From assembly GCA_963809965.1 (NCBI GenBank), contig CAWELU010000018.1, forward strand, positions 56,387 to 120,386: a DNA stretch of 64,000 nt, in the 5' to 3' direction. The notes under the pieces are model-generated. The model made no database searches and was not told the DNA's origin. It was given only the letters and a program-made list of their open reading frames with translations. The position numbers and the translations under genes are program-made. Below are positions 19,078 through 30,532 of this stretch, piece after piece (the first letter of the stretch is position 1; each line of letters starts with the position of its first letter). This DNA is from CAIWHR01 sp963809965. Lineage in GTDB: Bacteria > Pseudomonadota > Gammaproteobacteria > Burkholderiales > Casimicrobiaceae.

Positions 19078-19241
19078 TCGGCGCGTCCGTGCCGGAAAAT
19101 CGGTGTCCTCCCGCCCGCAGGACATGCCAGCACCCGAACTGTCCGGTTGAATCGCGCACGGGTGCGGCGTGATTCCCGCGCCGAGAGGCCCGTCTAACTC
19201 CCTGGCGCGCAAGGGGTTTTCCGTCGATTGCCGGGCACCCG

Positions 19242-19271
19242 CTTGACAGGGCTCCGTCCGCGGCCCCATGT
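19242..19271 (+). promoter_or_regulatory. Heat-shock (sigma-32) promoter of lon
   Basis: CTTGACA (19242-19248) and CCCCATGT (19264-19271) are separated by 15 bases. They match the sigma-32 consensus CTTGAAA / CCCCATNT in 6 of 7 and all 7 defined positions, with the correct spacing. Transcription would start near 19278. Because an upstream in-frame ATG (19268) lies inside the -10 element, translation must start at 19304. Confidence 0.75.
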
Positions 19272-19303
19272 TGGAAGCCGAGTTCTCCACCCGAAAGATC
19301 CGC

Positions 19304-21743
<2,440 letters not shown>

Positions 21744-21790
21744 TCCTGCCGCCACGGCGCGAGACGCAGCACACCGAAAAGGGGACATTC

Positions 21791-22063
21791 GTGAACAAAT
21801 CCGAATTGATCGATGCGATCGCGCGGCATGCCGACATTTCAAAGGCGGCGGCCGGGCGCGCACTGGACGCGACGGTCAACTCCATCAAGGGTTCGCTCAA
21901 GAAGGGCGAACTCGTCACGCTGGTGGGTTTCGGATCGTTCTACGTCGGGCGGCGTGCCGCGCGCCAGGGCCGCAATCCGCGGACCGGCGCGGCGATCAAG
22001 ATTCGCGCCGTCAAAGTGCCGAAGTTCCGCGCTGGCAAAGCACTGAAGGATGCGCTAAACTGA
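21791..22063 (+). CDS. hupB: DNA-binding protein HU-beta
   Basis: A 90-residue histone-like protein: MNKSELIDAIARHADISKAA, LVGFGSFYV, and the DNA-contacting arm RRAARQGRNPRTGAAIKI, ending VPKFRAGKALKDALN. It starts at a GTG at 21791 with AAAAGGGGAC as ribosome-binding region 5 bases upstream. It is located between lon and ppiD as in E. coli. The open frame that joins it to lon is considered an artefact of an indel. Confidence 0.95.
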   Translation: MNKSELIDAIARHADISKAAAGRALDATVNSIKGSLKKGELVTLVGFGSFYVGRRAARQGRNPRTGAAIKIRAVKVPKFRAGKALKDALN

Positions 22064-22117
22064 TAGGCTTGATTGATCAGCGTCCCGCCGGGACATTCCG
22101 CATTCCGGGCGCGGCGC

Positions 22118-22193
22118 GGGTGCTTAGCTCAGCCGGTAGAGCGTCGCCCTTACAAGGCGAATGTCGGCGGTTCGATCCCGTCAGCACCCACCA
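22118..22193 (+). tRNA. tRNA-Val (anticodon TAC)
   Basis: A 76-base tRNA. The acceptor arms GGGTGCT/AGCACCC are fully paired, and an A discriminator plus encoded CCA is present. The anticodon stem TCGCC/GGCGA has loop CTTACAA with anticodon TAC (Val). D-loop AGCCGGTAGA and T-loop TTCGATC are present. It lies between hupB and tRNA-Asp. Confidence 0.97.
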
Positions 22194-22223
22194 GCGATGC
22201 AGGGCGCGGACCGGTTCGTCAAG

Positions 22224-22300
22224 GGAGTGGTAGTTCAGTTGGTTAGAATACCGGCCTGTCACGCCGGGGGTCGCGGGTTCGAGTCCCGTCCACTCCGCCA
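22224..22300 (+). tRNA. tRNA-Asp (anticodon GTC)
   Basis: A 77-base tRNA. GGAGTGG/CCACTCC form the acceptor stem, with G as discriminator and encoded CCA. Anticodon stem CCGGC/GCCGG with loop CTGTCAC gives GTC (Asp). It is 30 bases after tRNA-Val and probably cotranscribed with it. Confidence 0.97.
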
Positions 22301-22303
22301 ATT

Positions 22304-22333
22304 CGAAGGGCGAACGCAAGTTCGCCCTTTTCG
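22304..22333 (+). terminator. Rho-independent terminator after the tRNA pair
   Basis: AAGGGCGAAC (22306-22315) and GTTCGCCCTT (22320-22329) form a perfect 10-bp stem with the stable loop GCAA, ending in a run of four T. It begins 6 bases after tRNA-Asp. Confidence 0.85.
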
Positions 22334-22452
22334 CATTCCGCCGCGGTGACTCGGGCGCGGGGCGGCGGGCGGGCCGCAGATTGCCGAGGGCGCAGCCGGG
22401 GTTGCGCCCTGCGGTCCGACTTCAGCGATTCCCCGATTGAGGGCGCCTACGC

Positions 22453-24354
22453 ATGTACGATCTCGTCTACAAGCACAAACGCATCGCGCAGTTCATCCTC
22501 GCGCTGATCATGATTCCTTTCGCGTTCTTCGGTGTCGACTACTATTTCCGAAGCAGCGGGGGGGACGGCGACGTTGCCACGTTCGATGGCGGCAAGATCG
22601 GCGAGGCGGAATTCGTGCAGGCGGTGCGCGAACAGCAGGACTCGCTGCGCAGGAGCGCGCAAGGTGTCGATCCGGCGATCTTCGACAATCCCGAGGTCCG
22701 CTTCAATCTGCTCCAGCAATTGATTGGCGAGCGCCTGCTAGAAAAGAAGGGCGCCGAGCTGCGCTTCCAGGTCGAGAACGCGCAGGTAGTCGACCGCATC
22801 GCCTCCGATCCACGGTTCCGCGACGGCGGCAACTTTTCGCTCGACACCTACAAGCGGCTGCTCGCACAGGCGGGCATCCCGGAGGCCGCCTTCGAGGCGA
22901 GCATCCGCAAGCAGTTGCTCACCGAGCGGCTCGTCGACCCGATCGCCCGCGGCGGCATCGTCGGACGCACCACAGGCGAGACGTTCGTGAATCTGGTCGA
23001 GCAACGGCGTGAAGTTCTCATCGCCGTCGTCGACGCCGAGCAGTTCGCGAAGGATGTGAAAGTCGACGAGGCGCAGGCCAAGGCGTTCTACGAGGCCAAT
23101 ATGGCCGCCTTCAACACGCCCGAGGAGATCAAGTTCGAATACGTGGTGCTCACGCAGGACGCATTGCTCGGCCAGGCCACGGTGACGTCGGATGAGGTGA
23201 GGGCGCAATACGAAAGCGCCGCCAAGACGTACACGCAGCCGGAGCAGCGGGATGCGGCGCACATCCTGGTAGCGGTGAAGCCTGATGCAAGTGAAGCGGA
23301 AAAGGCGTCGGCAAAAAAACGCGCGGAGGAGCTCGCCGCGCAGGTGAAGGCGAATCCGGCGAAGTTCGGCGATCTTGCCCGACAGCATTCGCAGGATCCG
23401 GGCTCGGCGCCGCAGGGAGGCGAGCTCGGCAGCAATCCGCGTGGCACCATGGTGAAGTCATTCGACGACGCGGTATTTGCGATGAAGGTCGGTGAGATCA
23501 CGGGGCCGGTGCAAAGCGAATTCGGCTGGCACGTGATCAAGCTGAACGGCATTACGGCGGCCAAGACGCGGCCGTTCGACGAAGTGAAGACCGAAATCGA
23601 GACCGACCTCAAGCGTCAAAAGGTGGGGCAGAAGTTCGCGACTGCCGCCGACGAGTTCCAGAATCTCGTCTACGAACAGGCGGGCTCGCTCGCCGGTGTC
23701 GGCAAGGCCCTGAATCTGCCGGTGGAGACGTCGCCTTGGGTGACGCGGGCGCAGTCCCAGGAGATTGCCCGCGGCAACGCGAAGTTCGTTCAGGCACTGT
23801 TTTCGGCGGAGTCGATCTCGGGGCGACGCAACACCGAAGCCATCGAGGTCGGCCCGGGCGTGCTGATGGCGGGCCGCATCGTCGAGCACAGGCCGGCCGC
23901 GCCGCGCCCGTTCGATCAGGTGAAGGACGAGATTCTGCGGCAGCTCGCGCGCAACGCCGCGAGCGAGCTGGCCCAGAAGGCGGGGCGCGAGAAGCTCGCG
24001 TTGCTCGAACAGGGCAAGAGCGAGAAGGAAGTCGATATCGCGTTCGTGAAGCCTCTGACACTGCTGCGCAACCAGCCACAGCCGGGCGTGACGCCCGAGG
24101 CGTTGACGCGCATCTTTCAGGTCGACGCCGCCAAGGTTCCGCAGTTCGTCGGGGCGCCCACCGAACGCGGCGGGTTCGCGATCTACAGGGTCGTCAAGGT
24201 GATTGCGCCACCGCCCCCCGAGCCGGGCAAGCTCGCAGCCGCAACCAATCGCATCGGAGAACTCCAGAATCGCGAGGTATTCGACGCGTACATGAACGCG
24301 CTCAAGGCGAAGGCCAATGTCCAGGTGAACCAGGCCGGACTGGAGAAGAAATGA
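22453..24354 (+). CDS. ppiD: Periplasmic folding chaperone PpiD
   Basis: A 633-residue membrane-anchored SurA-like chaperone. There is a short cytoplasmic N-terminus, one membrane helix (about residues 12-30, FILALIMIPFAFFGVDYYF), a SurA_N-like helical part and a central parvulin domain (RDAAHILVAV, FGDLARQHSQDPGSA, GGELGSNPRGTMVKSFD, FGWHVIKLNGI). It helps outer-membrane proteins leave the Sec translocon. Following tig-clpP-clpX-lon-hupB reproduces the E. coli order, interrupted only by two tRNAs. A sharp 119-base gap after the terminator should hold its promoter; none is obvious. Confidence 0.95.
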   Translation: MYDLVYKHKRIAQFILALIMIPFAFFGVDYYFRSSGGDGDVATFDGGKIGEAEFVQAVREQQDSLRRSAQGVDPAIFDNPEVRFNLLQQLIGERLLEKKGAELRFQVENAQVVDRIASDPRFRDGGNFSLDTYKRLLAQAGIPEAAFEASIRKQLLTERLVDPIARGGIVGRTTGETFVNLVEQRREVLIAVVDAEQFAKDVKVDEAQAKAFYEANMAAFNTPEEIKFEYVVLTQDALLGQATVTSDEVRAQYESAAKTYTQPEQRDAAHILVAVKPDASEAEKASAKKRAEELAAQVKANPAKFGDLARQHSQDPGSAPQGGELGSNPRGTMVKSFDDAVFAMKVGEITGPVQSEFGWHVIKLNGITAAKTRPFDEVKTEIETDLKRQKVGQKFATAADEFQNLVYEQAGSLAGVGKALNLPVETSPWVTRAQSQEIARGNAKFVQALFSAESISGRRNTEAIEVGPGVLMAGRIVEHRPAAPRPFDQVKDEILRQLARNAASELAQKAGREKLALLEQGKSEKEVDIAFVKPLTLLRNQPQPGVTPEALTRIFQVDAAKVPQFVGAPTERGGFAIYRVVKVIAPPPPEPGKLAAATNRIGELQNREVFDAYMNALKAKANVQVNQAGLEKK

Positions 24355-24478
24355 CGCATTGATTCGAGTGCGGGGGCTGCCGTGCGATCAACACGGATAC
24401 GTCGTATCGCGTCGCACCGGTGCCGTGGAATCGGCGGGACTTCCGGCCGCGGGCGCCGCCGTAACGTCGGTCCCGGCG

Positions 24479-24994
24479 CTACTCGGCGCAGTTTTCCCGC
24501 AGCCACAACTCGAGTTGCTCGATTTCCTTGCGCCTGGTGGCATCGTCCATGGCGATCCGTTCGCCCTTCTCGTTGACGCGGTAGACAATTTCCTGGGTCG
24601 CCGAGAGTTGGCCGATATGGCCCTGAACCTGCACGCACTGGGTGCGTCGAGTTTGCGCGTCCGTGCGTGCCTGGTCGGCCTTCTTTTCGCTTTCGGCGCG
24701 CTGCGATTGCCGCTGCCGCAACTCGGCATTCTTCTCGGCCAACTCCTTCGCCGCGTTCGGATTGGAGGGCGGGGGAGGCGCGTTGAGGGTTTCGACCTTG
24801 GCATTTCCAGGCGGCGGCTGGTCGGAATAGACCACCCGCCCGCTCGCGTCCGTCCACTTGTAGACGGCCGCTGCGACGGGCGCTGCGGCAAGGACGGCGA
24901 CGGCCACCGCGACCAGAGGCCACGCTTGGCCCAAGGACCACCTGATTGGCGTAATCGAGTGCTTTCGGGACGAATCCATCGTTCCATGTGGCAT
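24479..24994 (-). CDS. DUF4124 domain protein
   Basis: A 171-residue exported or anchored protein. A hydrophobic segment (about residues 25-43, PLVAVAVAVLAAAPVAAA) is followed by the DUF4124 motif VYKWTDASGRVVYSDQPPPG, then a Lys/Glu/Gln/Arg-rich coiled coil (KELAEKNAELRQRQSQRAES) and a short C-terminal part with Cys residues. DUF4124 proteins are common beside guaB in Betaproteobacteria, but no function is established. It is divergent from guaB. An ATG at 24979 (MDSSRKHS) is an alternative start. Confidence 0.85.
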   Translation of the reverse strand: MPHGTMDSSRKHSITPIRWSLGQAWPLVAVAVAVLAAAPVAAAVYKWTDASGRVVYSDQPPPGNAKVETLNAPPPPSNPNAAKELAEKNAELRQRQSQRAESEKKADQARTDAQTRRTQCVQVQGHIGQLSATQEIVYRVNEKGERIAMDDATRRKEIEQLELWLRENCAE

Positions 24995-25092
24995 ACATAT
25001 GCCCCTGCACGTTTTATGACATTGGCAAGGTAATGCAATCGCGCCCGCAAGTCAATTCGATCGTTCCGGCGCTGCGGCCCGGTCCCAGGCCG

Positions 25093-25121
25093 CCGACGCA
25101 CACCATGGCCGCGGGTATAAT
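25093..25121 (+). promoter_or_regulatory. Promoter of guaB
   Basis: A perfect -10 TATAAT (25116-25121) lies 27 bases before the guaB ATG. Seventeen bases upstream, CCGACG (25093-25098) matches the -35 consensus in only three positions. GAGGAG at 25135-25140 is a strong ribosome-binding site. Confidence 0.55.
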
Positions 25122-25148
25122 TCGTTTTTGCGCAGAGGAGAAACCCGC

Positions 25149-26615
25149 ATGCGTGTCGTCCGGAAAGCGCTGACGTTCGACGACGTCCTGCTTGTCCCCG
25201 CGCATTCCCTGATCGTTCCCCGCGACGTTAGTCTCGAAACCCGGCTCACCCGGCACATAGCGCTCAACATCCCGCTGACTTCGGCGGCGATGGACACGGT
25301 GACCGAGGCCCGCCTCGCCATTGCGATGGCGCAGGAGGGCGGACTTGGCTTCATCCACAAGAACATGCCACCCGCCAAGCAGGCCGCCGAGGTCGCGCGC
25401 GTGAAGCGGTTCGAAAGCGGTGTCGTCAAGGATCCACTGGTGATTCCGCCGACGATGTCGGTGCGCGAGGTGCTCGCCCTGAAGCAGGCCCATCGGTTCT
25501 CCGGACTGCCGGTGGTCGAGGGCCGCAAGGTCGTCGGCATCGTCACCAACCGCGACTTGCGGTTCGAGACCAACCTCGACCAGCCGGTTGCCAGCATCAT
25601 GACCCCGCGCGATCGACTCGTGACCGTTCCCGAAGGGACCGATCTCGAGCGCGCGAAGGAGCTGATGCACCGGCACCGGCTCGAGCGGGTCCTGGTCGTC
25701 AACGGCGACATGGAATTGCGCGGACTGATAACGGTGAAGGACATCCTCAAGTCGACCGAGCACCCGCTGGCCTGCAAGGACGAGCAGGGCCGGCTGCGCG
25801 TGGGCGCGGCGGTCGGCGTCGCGCCGGACAACGAGGAACGGGTCGAGGCGCTGGTCGGCGCCGGCGTCGACGTGATCGTCGTGGATACTGCGCACGGGCA
25901 CTCGCAAGGGGTGCTCGACCGCGTCGCCTGGGTCAAGAAGCGATACCCGCAGGTGCAGGTGATCGGCGGCAATATTGCCACCGCAGCAGGTGCGAAGGCG
26001 CTGGCCGAGCACGGCGCGGATGGCGTGAAGGTCGGCATCGGTCCGGGCTCGATCTGCACGACGCGGATCGTCGCAGGGGTCGGGGTCCCGCAGATCTCTG
26101 CGATTCAGGACGCGCTCGAGGGAGCGGCACGATTCGGCCTGCCGGCGATTGCCGACGGCGGCATTCGGTACTCCGGCGATGTCGCGAAGGCGATCGCGGC
26201 AGGTGCGTCGACGGTCATGCTCGGAAGCCTCTTCGCCGGCACCGAGGAGTCACCCGGCGAGATAGAGCTCTATCAAGGCCGTTCGTACAAGAGCTACCGC
26301 GGCATGGGGTCGCTCGGGGCGATGCAGCAGGGCAGCTCCGACCGCTATTTTCAGGAACTCGAGGCCGAGGGCAATGCGGAAAAGCTCGTCCCCGAAGGCA
26401 TCGAGGGGCGCGTTCCGTACAAAGGCGCGTTGGTGAACGTGATTCACCAGCTGATGGGGGGCCTGCGCTCGGCCATGGGGTACTGCGGCTGCGCGACGAT
26501 CGAGGAACTTCGCACGCGCGCGGAATTCGTCGAGATCACGTCGGCCGGGATTCGCGAATCGCATGTGCACGACGTGCAGATCGTGAAGGAAGCTCCCAAC
26601 TATCGGGTCGAGTAA
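25149..26615 (+). CDS. guaB: Inosine-5'-monophosphate dehydrogenase
   Basis: A 488-residue enzyme that oxidises IMP to XMP with NAD, the first committed step to GMP. It starts MRVVRKALTFDDVLLVPAHS with two CBS domains between about residues 95 and 205. The catalytic Cys is in GIGPGSICTTRIVAG, and the flap region carries YRGMGSLGAM. The ATG at 25149 is set by GAGGAG 8 bases upstream. It is followed by a hairpin and guaA; guaB-guaA-tadA is a conserved beta order. Confidence 0.97.
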   Translation: MRVVRKALTFDDVLLVPAHSLIVPRDVSLETRLTRHIALNIPLTSAAMDTVTEARLAIAMAQEGGLGFIHKNMPPAKQAAEVARVKRFESGVVKDPLVIPPTMSVREVLALKQAHRFSGLPVVEGRKVVGIVTNRDLRFETNLDQPVASIMTPRDRLVTVPEGTDLERAKELMHRHRLERVLVVNGDMELRGLITVKDILKSTEHPLACKDEQGRLRVGAAVGVAPDNEERVEALVGAGVDVIVVDTAHGHSQGVLDRVAWVKKRYPQVQVIGGNIATAAGAKALAEHGADGVKVGIGPGSICTTRIVAGVGVPQISAIQDALEGAARFGLPAIADGGIRYSGDVAKAIAAGASTVMLGSLFAGTEESPGEIELYQGRSYKSYRGMGSLGAMQQGSSDRYFQELEAEGNAEKLVPEGIEGRVPYKGALVNVIHQLMGGLRSAMGYCGCATIEELRTRAEFVEITSAGIRESHVHDVQIVKEAPNYRVE

Positions 26616-26630
26616 GCACCCGACTTCGGG

Positions 26631-26657
26631 GGCCGGCGCTAGCCGGCCTTCTTGTTT
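26631..26657 (+). terminator. Hairpin with T-rich tail between guaB and guaA
   Basis: GGCCGGC (26631-26637) and GCCGGCC (26642-26648) pair around loop GCTA and are followed by TTCTTGTTT. It looks like a terminator or attenuator that could reduce read-through into guaA. Confidence 0.6.
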
Positions 26658-26674
26658 GATCGCAACGACCAACG

Positions 26675-28267
26675 ATGGCCGCCCAGTCCCATTCAACAAT
26701 CCTGATCCTCGACTTCGGCGCGCAGTACACGCAGCTAATCGCGCGGCGCCTGCGGGAGACGCACGTGTACTGCGAGATCCACCCGTTCGACGTCGGGGAC
26801 GACTTCGTGCGCACCTTCGCGCCCCGAGGGATCGTGCTCTCCGGCGGTCCGAACAGCGTGACCGAGGGCGACACGCCACGCGCGCCGGCGGCGGTATGGT
26901 CGCTTGGGATCCCGGTACTCGGAATCTGCTACGGGATGCAGACAATGGCGGAGCAATTGGGGGGCGCCGTCGAGGCGGGCCAGGTGCGCGAATTCGGGTA
27001 TGCGGAGGTCCGGGCGCGGGGACATTCGGCGCTACTGAAGGGGCTCGAGGACCGCCGCAACGGCGAGGGTCACGGCCTGCTCGACGTGTGGATGAGCCAC
27101 GGCGACAAGGTTACCGCGCTGCCGCCGGGGTTCACGCTTATCGCGAGCAGCGATGCCTGCGCGGTCGCCGCGATGGCGGACGAGGAGCGGCGCTTCTACG
27201 GCGTCCAGTTCCATCCCGAGGTCACCCACACGAAGCAGGGCGCAGCGATCCTCGCGCGCTTCGCGCACGACATTTGCGGCTGCGGGCAGGACTGGAACAT
27301 GGCCGACTACGTGGACGAGGCGGTAGCCGACATCCGCGCACGGACCGGCAGCGAGGAAGTGATCCTCGGCCTGTCGGGCGGCGTGGACTCGTCGGTCGCG
27401 GCGGCGCTGATTCACCGCGCGATCGGCAGCCGGCTTACCTGCGTATTCGTCGACCACGGACTGCTGCGGCTGAACGAGGCGGAACAGGTTCTGGACACCT
27501 TCGCGCGCAACCTCGGCGTAAGGGTCGTTCATGTCGATGCAACTGCCGAAATGTACGGCGCGCTCGCGGGGATTGCCGATCCGGAGAAGAAGCGACGCGT
27601 CATCGGTCGCCTGTTCGTCGACGTGTTCCAGCGGGAGGCCGCGCGACTGCCGAACGCGAAATGGCTCGCGCAGGGGACCATCTACCCCGACGTCATCGAG
27701 TCCGCTGGTGCGAAGACAAAGAAAGCCCACACGATCAAGTCGCACCACAACGTCGGCGGGCTCCCGGAGACGCTGCACTTGAAGTTGCTGGAACCATTGC
27801 GCGAGCTGTTCAAGGACGAGGTCCGCGAGTTGGGACAGGCGTTGGGGCTGCCGCGGGAAATGGTGTACCGGCATCCCTTTCCCGGCCCCGGCCTTGGGGT
27901 GCGCATACTGGGGACGGTGACGCGCGAGCACGCGGATCTCGTCCGGCGCGCCGACGCGATCTTTATCGATGAACTGCGCCTCGCGCGTGATGCATCCGGA
28001 CACAGCTGGTACGACCTGACGGCGCAGGCGTTCGCGGTGTTCCTGCCCGTGCGCTCCGTCGGCGTGATGGGGGACGGGCGCACTTACGAGCATGTCGTCG
28101 CGCTGCGCGCCGTGCAGACGACTGACTTCATGACCGCACACTGGGCGCCGCTGCCCCACGAGTTGCTCGCCAGGGTGTCGAGCCGGATCATCAACGAAGT
28201 CCGCGGGATCAATCGCGTCGTCTACGACATCTCGGGGAAGCCCCCGGCGACGATCGAGTGGGAATGA
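26675..28267 (+). CDS. guaA: GMP synthase (glutamine-hydrolysing)
   Basis: A 530-residue two-domain enzyme that converts XMP to GMP. The N-terminal class I amidotransferase has ILDFGAQYTQLIARR, the nucleophile Cys in GICYGMQ, and the His/Glu of GVQFHPEVTHT. The ATP-pyrophosphatase domain has the P-loop LGLSGGVDSSVAAAL, and the C-terminal dimerisation domain reads HPFPGPGLGVRILG and ends KPPATIEWE. It is intact and of standard length. Confidence 0.98.
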   Translation: MAAQSHSTILILDFGAQYTQLIARRLRETHVYCEIHPFDVGDDFVRTFAPRGIVLSGGPNSVTEGDTPRAPAAVWSLGIPVLGICYGMQTMAEQLGGAVEAGQVREFGYAEVRARGHSALLKGLEDRRNGEGHGLLDVWMSHGDKVTALPPGFTLIASSDACAVAAMADEERRFYGVQFHPEVTHTKQGAAILARFAHDICGCGQDWNMADYVDEAVADIRARTGSEEVILGLSGGVDSSVAAALIHRAIGSRLTCVFVDHGLLRLNEAEQVLDTFARNLGVRVVHVDATAEMYGALAGIADPEKKRRVIGRLFVDVFQREAARLPNAKWLAQGTIYPDVIESAGAKTKKAHTIKSHHNVGGLPETLHLKLLEPLRELFKDEVRELGQALGLPREMVYRHPFPGPGLGVRILGTVTREHADLVRRADAIFIDELRLARDASGHSWYDLTAQAFAVFLPVRSVGVMGDGRTYEHVVALRAVQTTDFMTAHWAPLPHELLARVSSRIINEVRGINRVVYDISGKPPATIEWE

Positions 28268-28276
28268 AGCCCCCTG

Positions 28277-28732
28277 ATGGTCCCGCCGGGTGACGAAAAA
28301 TGGATGGACGAGGCGTTGGCGCTTGCGCGCTCCGCCCGGGCGCGCGGCGAGGTTCCGGTGGGAGCCATCGTCGTCAAGGATGGCGCGATCGTCGGCCGTG
28401 GTGGCAATGCCCCGGTGTCTGGAAACGATCCGACTGCGCATGCCGAGATCACGGCGCTGCGGGAGGCCGGTCAAACGCTCGGGAACTACCGCCTGCCGGG
28501 GTGCGAACTCTTCGTCACCCTCGAACCGTGCGCGATGTGTGCCGGCGCGATACTGCACGCGCGTATCGCGCGGCTCGTGTTCGGGGCGCGCGATCCCAAG
28601 ACCGGCGCCTGCGGGTCGGTCGTCGATCTCTTCGCGGAGCGGCGACTGAATCACCACGCGACGGTCGAGGGCGGTGTTCGTGCCGCGGAATGCGGTAGCC
28701 TCGTCTCCGATTTCTTCGCCGAGCGTCGTTGA
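28277..28732 (+). CDS. tadA: tRNA-specific adenosine deaminase TadA
   Basis: A 151-residue zinc deaminase that converts adenosine-34 to inosine in tRNA-Arg(ACG). The active-site motif HAEI (TAHAEITALRE) and the zinc cysteines PCAMCAGAI are present, and the C-terminal helix is complete. It starts 9 bases after guaA, so the three genes are likely one operon. Confidence 0.95.
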   Translation: MVPPGDEKWMDEALALARSARARGEVPVGAIVVKDGAIVGRGGNAPVSGNDPTAHAEITALREAGQTLGNYRLPGCELFVTLEPCAMCAGAILHARIARLVFGARDPKTGACGSVVDLFAERRLNHHATVEGGVRAAECGSLVSDFFAERR

Positions 28733-28748
28733 CCTCGGCCCCTCGATC

Positions 28749-29645
28749 GTGCGCACCTACGGCATCGGTCTTTACGCCCCCGCCGGCTTCGCGACCGAGC
28801 CCGCCGCCGTCGAGCGGGCGATCGCGCGTTTGGGTGCGCTCGGCCATCGGGTGATCGTCGATGCGACCTGTGCGGCGCGCTGGCAGCGCTTCGCCGGAAC
28901 GGACGATGCGCGGCTCGCCGCGGTGATGCGAATGGCCGCGGACCCGCGGGTCGAGCTCGCGATCGCCGTCCGTGGGGGGTACGGCTGGTCGAGGCTGTTC
29001 GACCGGCTCGATTTCGCCGCGCTCGCCGCGGCGAAAAAACGTTGGCTCGGGCACAGCGACTTCACCGCCTTCCAGCTCGCGGCGCTGGCGCATGCGGGGA
29101 TGACCACGTTTGCCGGGCCGATGGCCGCCTACGATTTTGGCGCCGAGCAGCCGTCCGCGTTCACGCTCGGTCATTGCTGGGGCCTGCTGGGAAGCGAGCG
29201 ATACGCGGTCGAGTGTGCGCTCGATGGCCCGGACTTTGGCGGCGAGGGGACACTCTGGGGAGGCAATCTGGCGCTGGTCGCGCATCTGGCCGGAACACCC
29301 CATTTTCCGCGCGTCGACGGGGGCATCCTGTTTCTCGAGGACATCGGCGAGCACCCCTATCGCGTCGAACGGATGCTCTACCAGCTGCACTTCGGCGGCG
29401 TGCTCGCCCGGCAACGCGCGGTGCTGCTCGGGTCGTTCACCGGGTACGAACTCGGCGCGAACGACAATGGCTACGACGCCGCGGCGATGGTGGCGCACGT
29501 ACGCGCGCGTCTGTGCCCGCATTTGTTCACGGGCCTGCCGTTCGGACACACGCAGGAGAAGCTCACGCTGCCGGTCGGCGGCCGCTGCGCCCTCGAAGTC
29601 CATGACGGACGCGCCAGACTCGTATTCAGCAACTTCGGAATCTGA
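28749..29645 (+). CDS. ldcA: LD-carboxypeptidase (peptidase family S66)
   Basis: A 298-residue cytoplasmic murein-recycling enzyme that removes the terminal D-Ala from tetrapeptides. The N-terminal domain starts YGIGLYAPAGFATEPAAVERA. The nucleophile Ser lies in WLGHSDFTAFQLAAL, preceded by RGGYGWSRLFDRLDF. The catalytic Glu is in GILFLEDIGEHPYRVER, and the His in LPFGHTQEKLTLPVGG. The frame is open back into tadA; a GTG at 28749, 16 bases after the tadA stop, is the most sensible start. It probably belongs to the guaA-tadA transcript. Confidence 0.9.
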   Translation: MRTYGIGLYAPAGFATEPAAVERAIARLGALGHRVIVDATCAARWQRFAGTDDARLAAVMRMAADPRVELAIAVRGGYGWSRLFDRLDFAALAAAKKRWLGHSDFTAFQLAALAHAGMTTFAGPMAAYDFGAEQPSAFTLGHCWGLLGSERYAVECALDGPDFGGEGTLWGGNLALVAHLAGTPHFPRVDGGILFLEDIGEHPYRVERMLYQLHFGGVLARQRAVLLGSFTGYELGANDNGYDAAAMVAHVRARLCPHLFTGLPFGHTQEKLTLPVGGRCALEVHDGRARLVFSNFGI

Positions 29646-29759
29646 CGTCAGCCCGGGACCACTTGTTCTGCCTCGTCCTTGCGGGCCAGCGGGCAGAAGG
29701 CGGCCCATTGCGCCGCGCACCGCAATTGCGCAGCGCCTGTCGGCGGCGCACGCGATGTT

Positions 29760-30521
29760 CTAGGGGGCGATGCGGAACCGTTCGTCGACCTCGACGGTCA
29801 CGCGTCCGGCCGGATCGAAACTGCGCTCGGTGAACCGGGCATTCCCATCGTGGCCGATGGCAAGCACCGTCGAGCAACGCGTCCCGTAATCGGAACTGAC
29901 GATGAATGGTGCGGAAAGAAGCCGCTCGCGCTCGAGCGTCAACCCCGTCATCGGCAGTTCGTCGTCTGACGCCGGCGCCTTGTCGCCGAGCAGCTCGAAC
30001 AGCAGCTCGAACTCTGTGTCGCGTTGCGCGCACCAGCCAGCGAGGCCGGCCTTGGTCCGCTTGACCTTGGGCCACGGCGTGTCGAGCGTCGCGTTGGAGA
30101 GTCCGTAGATGCCGGCCTCAAGCGATCGGTGCCCTGCGACCCGATTGGAGCCCCAATGCGCCTCCCCGCCACTGCCGGCGACCAGATTGAACCCGTTGTG
30201 ACGCTCGGCGGAAGCGACGATGCGCGCAAGGCCGTCCGCGACCGGCGCAGCGCCGGCGAGGACATTTGGTACCAGCGCACCGCGCGAGGGGGCCGAGGGA
30301 TTGTGGCGACCAGGTTCGCGAATGTTGGTGACGAGGGCCCAGCGGCCCGCGCGTGTCACGCCGAACCAGGTTCCGCCGGCTGCGAGGTCGCGGCCCGCAA
30401 GCCAACCTTCATTCCACCAGGCGGCGCGCGCGGCGGCACGCGCATGGAATTCGTCGCGATTGGCCGCGATGACGACGGCGTACCGCGAATGTGCGCCGAG
30501 GGCCAGGAGGGCGAGACACAT
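29760..30521 (-). CDS. NRDE-family (TANGO2-like) protein
   Basis: A 253-residue protein starting MCLALLALGAHSRYAVVIAA with the family signature ANRDEF at residues 20-25, then GRDLAAGGTWFGVTRAGRWA and a C-terminal ERSF motif. Cys2 is the conserved, possibly nucleophilic residue of this Ntn-hydrolase-like family. TANGO2 homologues have been linked to haem handling, but a bacterial role is not firmly known. It is 11 bases downstream of ygfZ on the same strand. The 114 bases between it and ldcA hold nothing I recognise. Confidence 0.88.
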   Translation of the reverse strand: MCLALLALGAHSRYAVVIAANRDEFHARAAARAAWWNEGWLAGRDLAAGGTWFGVTRAGRWALVTNIREPGRHNPSAPSRGALVPNVLAGAAPVADGLARIVASAERHNGFNLVAGSGGEAHWGSNRVAGHRSLEAGIYGLSNATLDTPWPKVKRTKAGLAGWCAQRDTEFELLFELLGDKAPASDDELPMTGLTLERERLLSAPFIVSSDYGTRCSTVLAIGHDGNARFTERSFDPAGRVTVEVDERFRIAP

Positions 30522-30532
30522 GGCGCGATGGG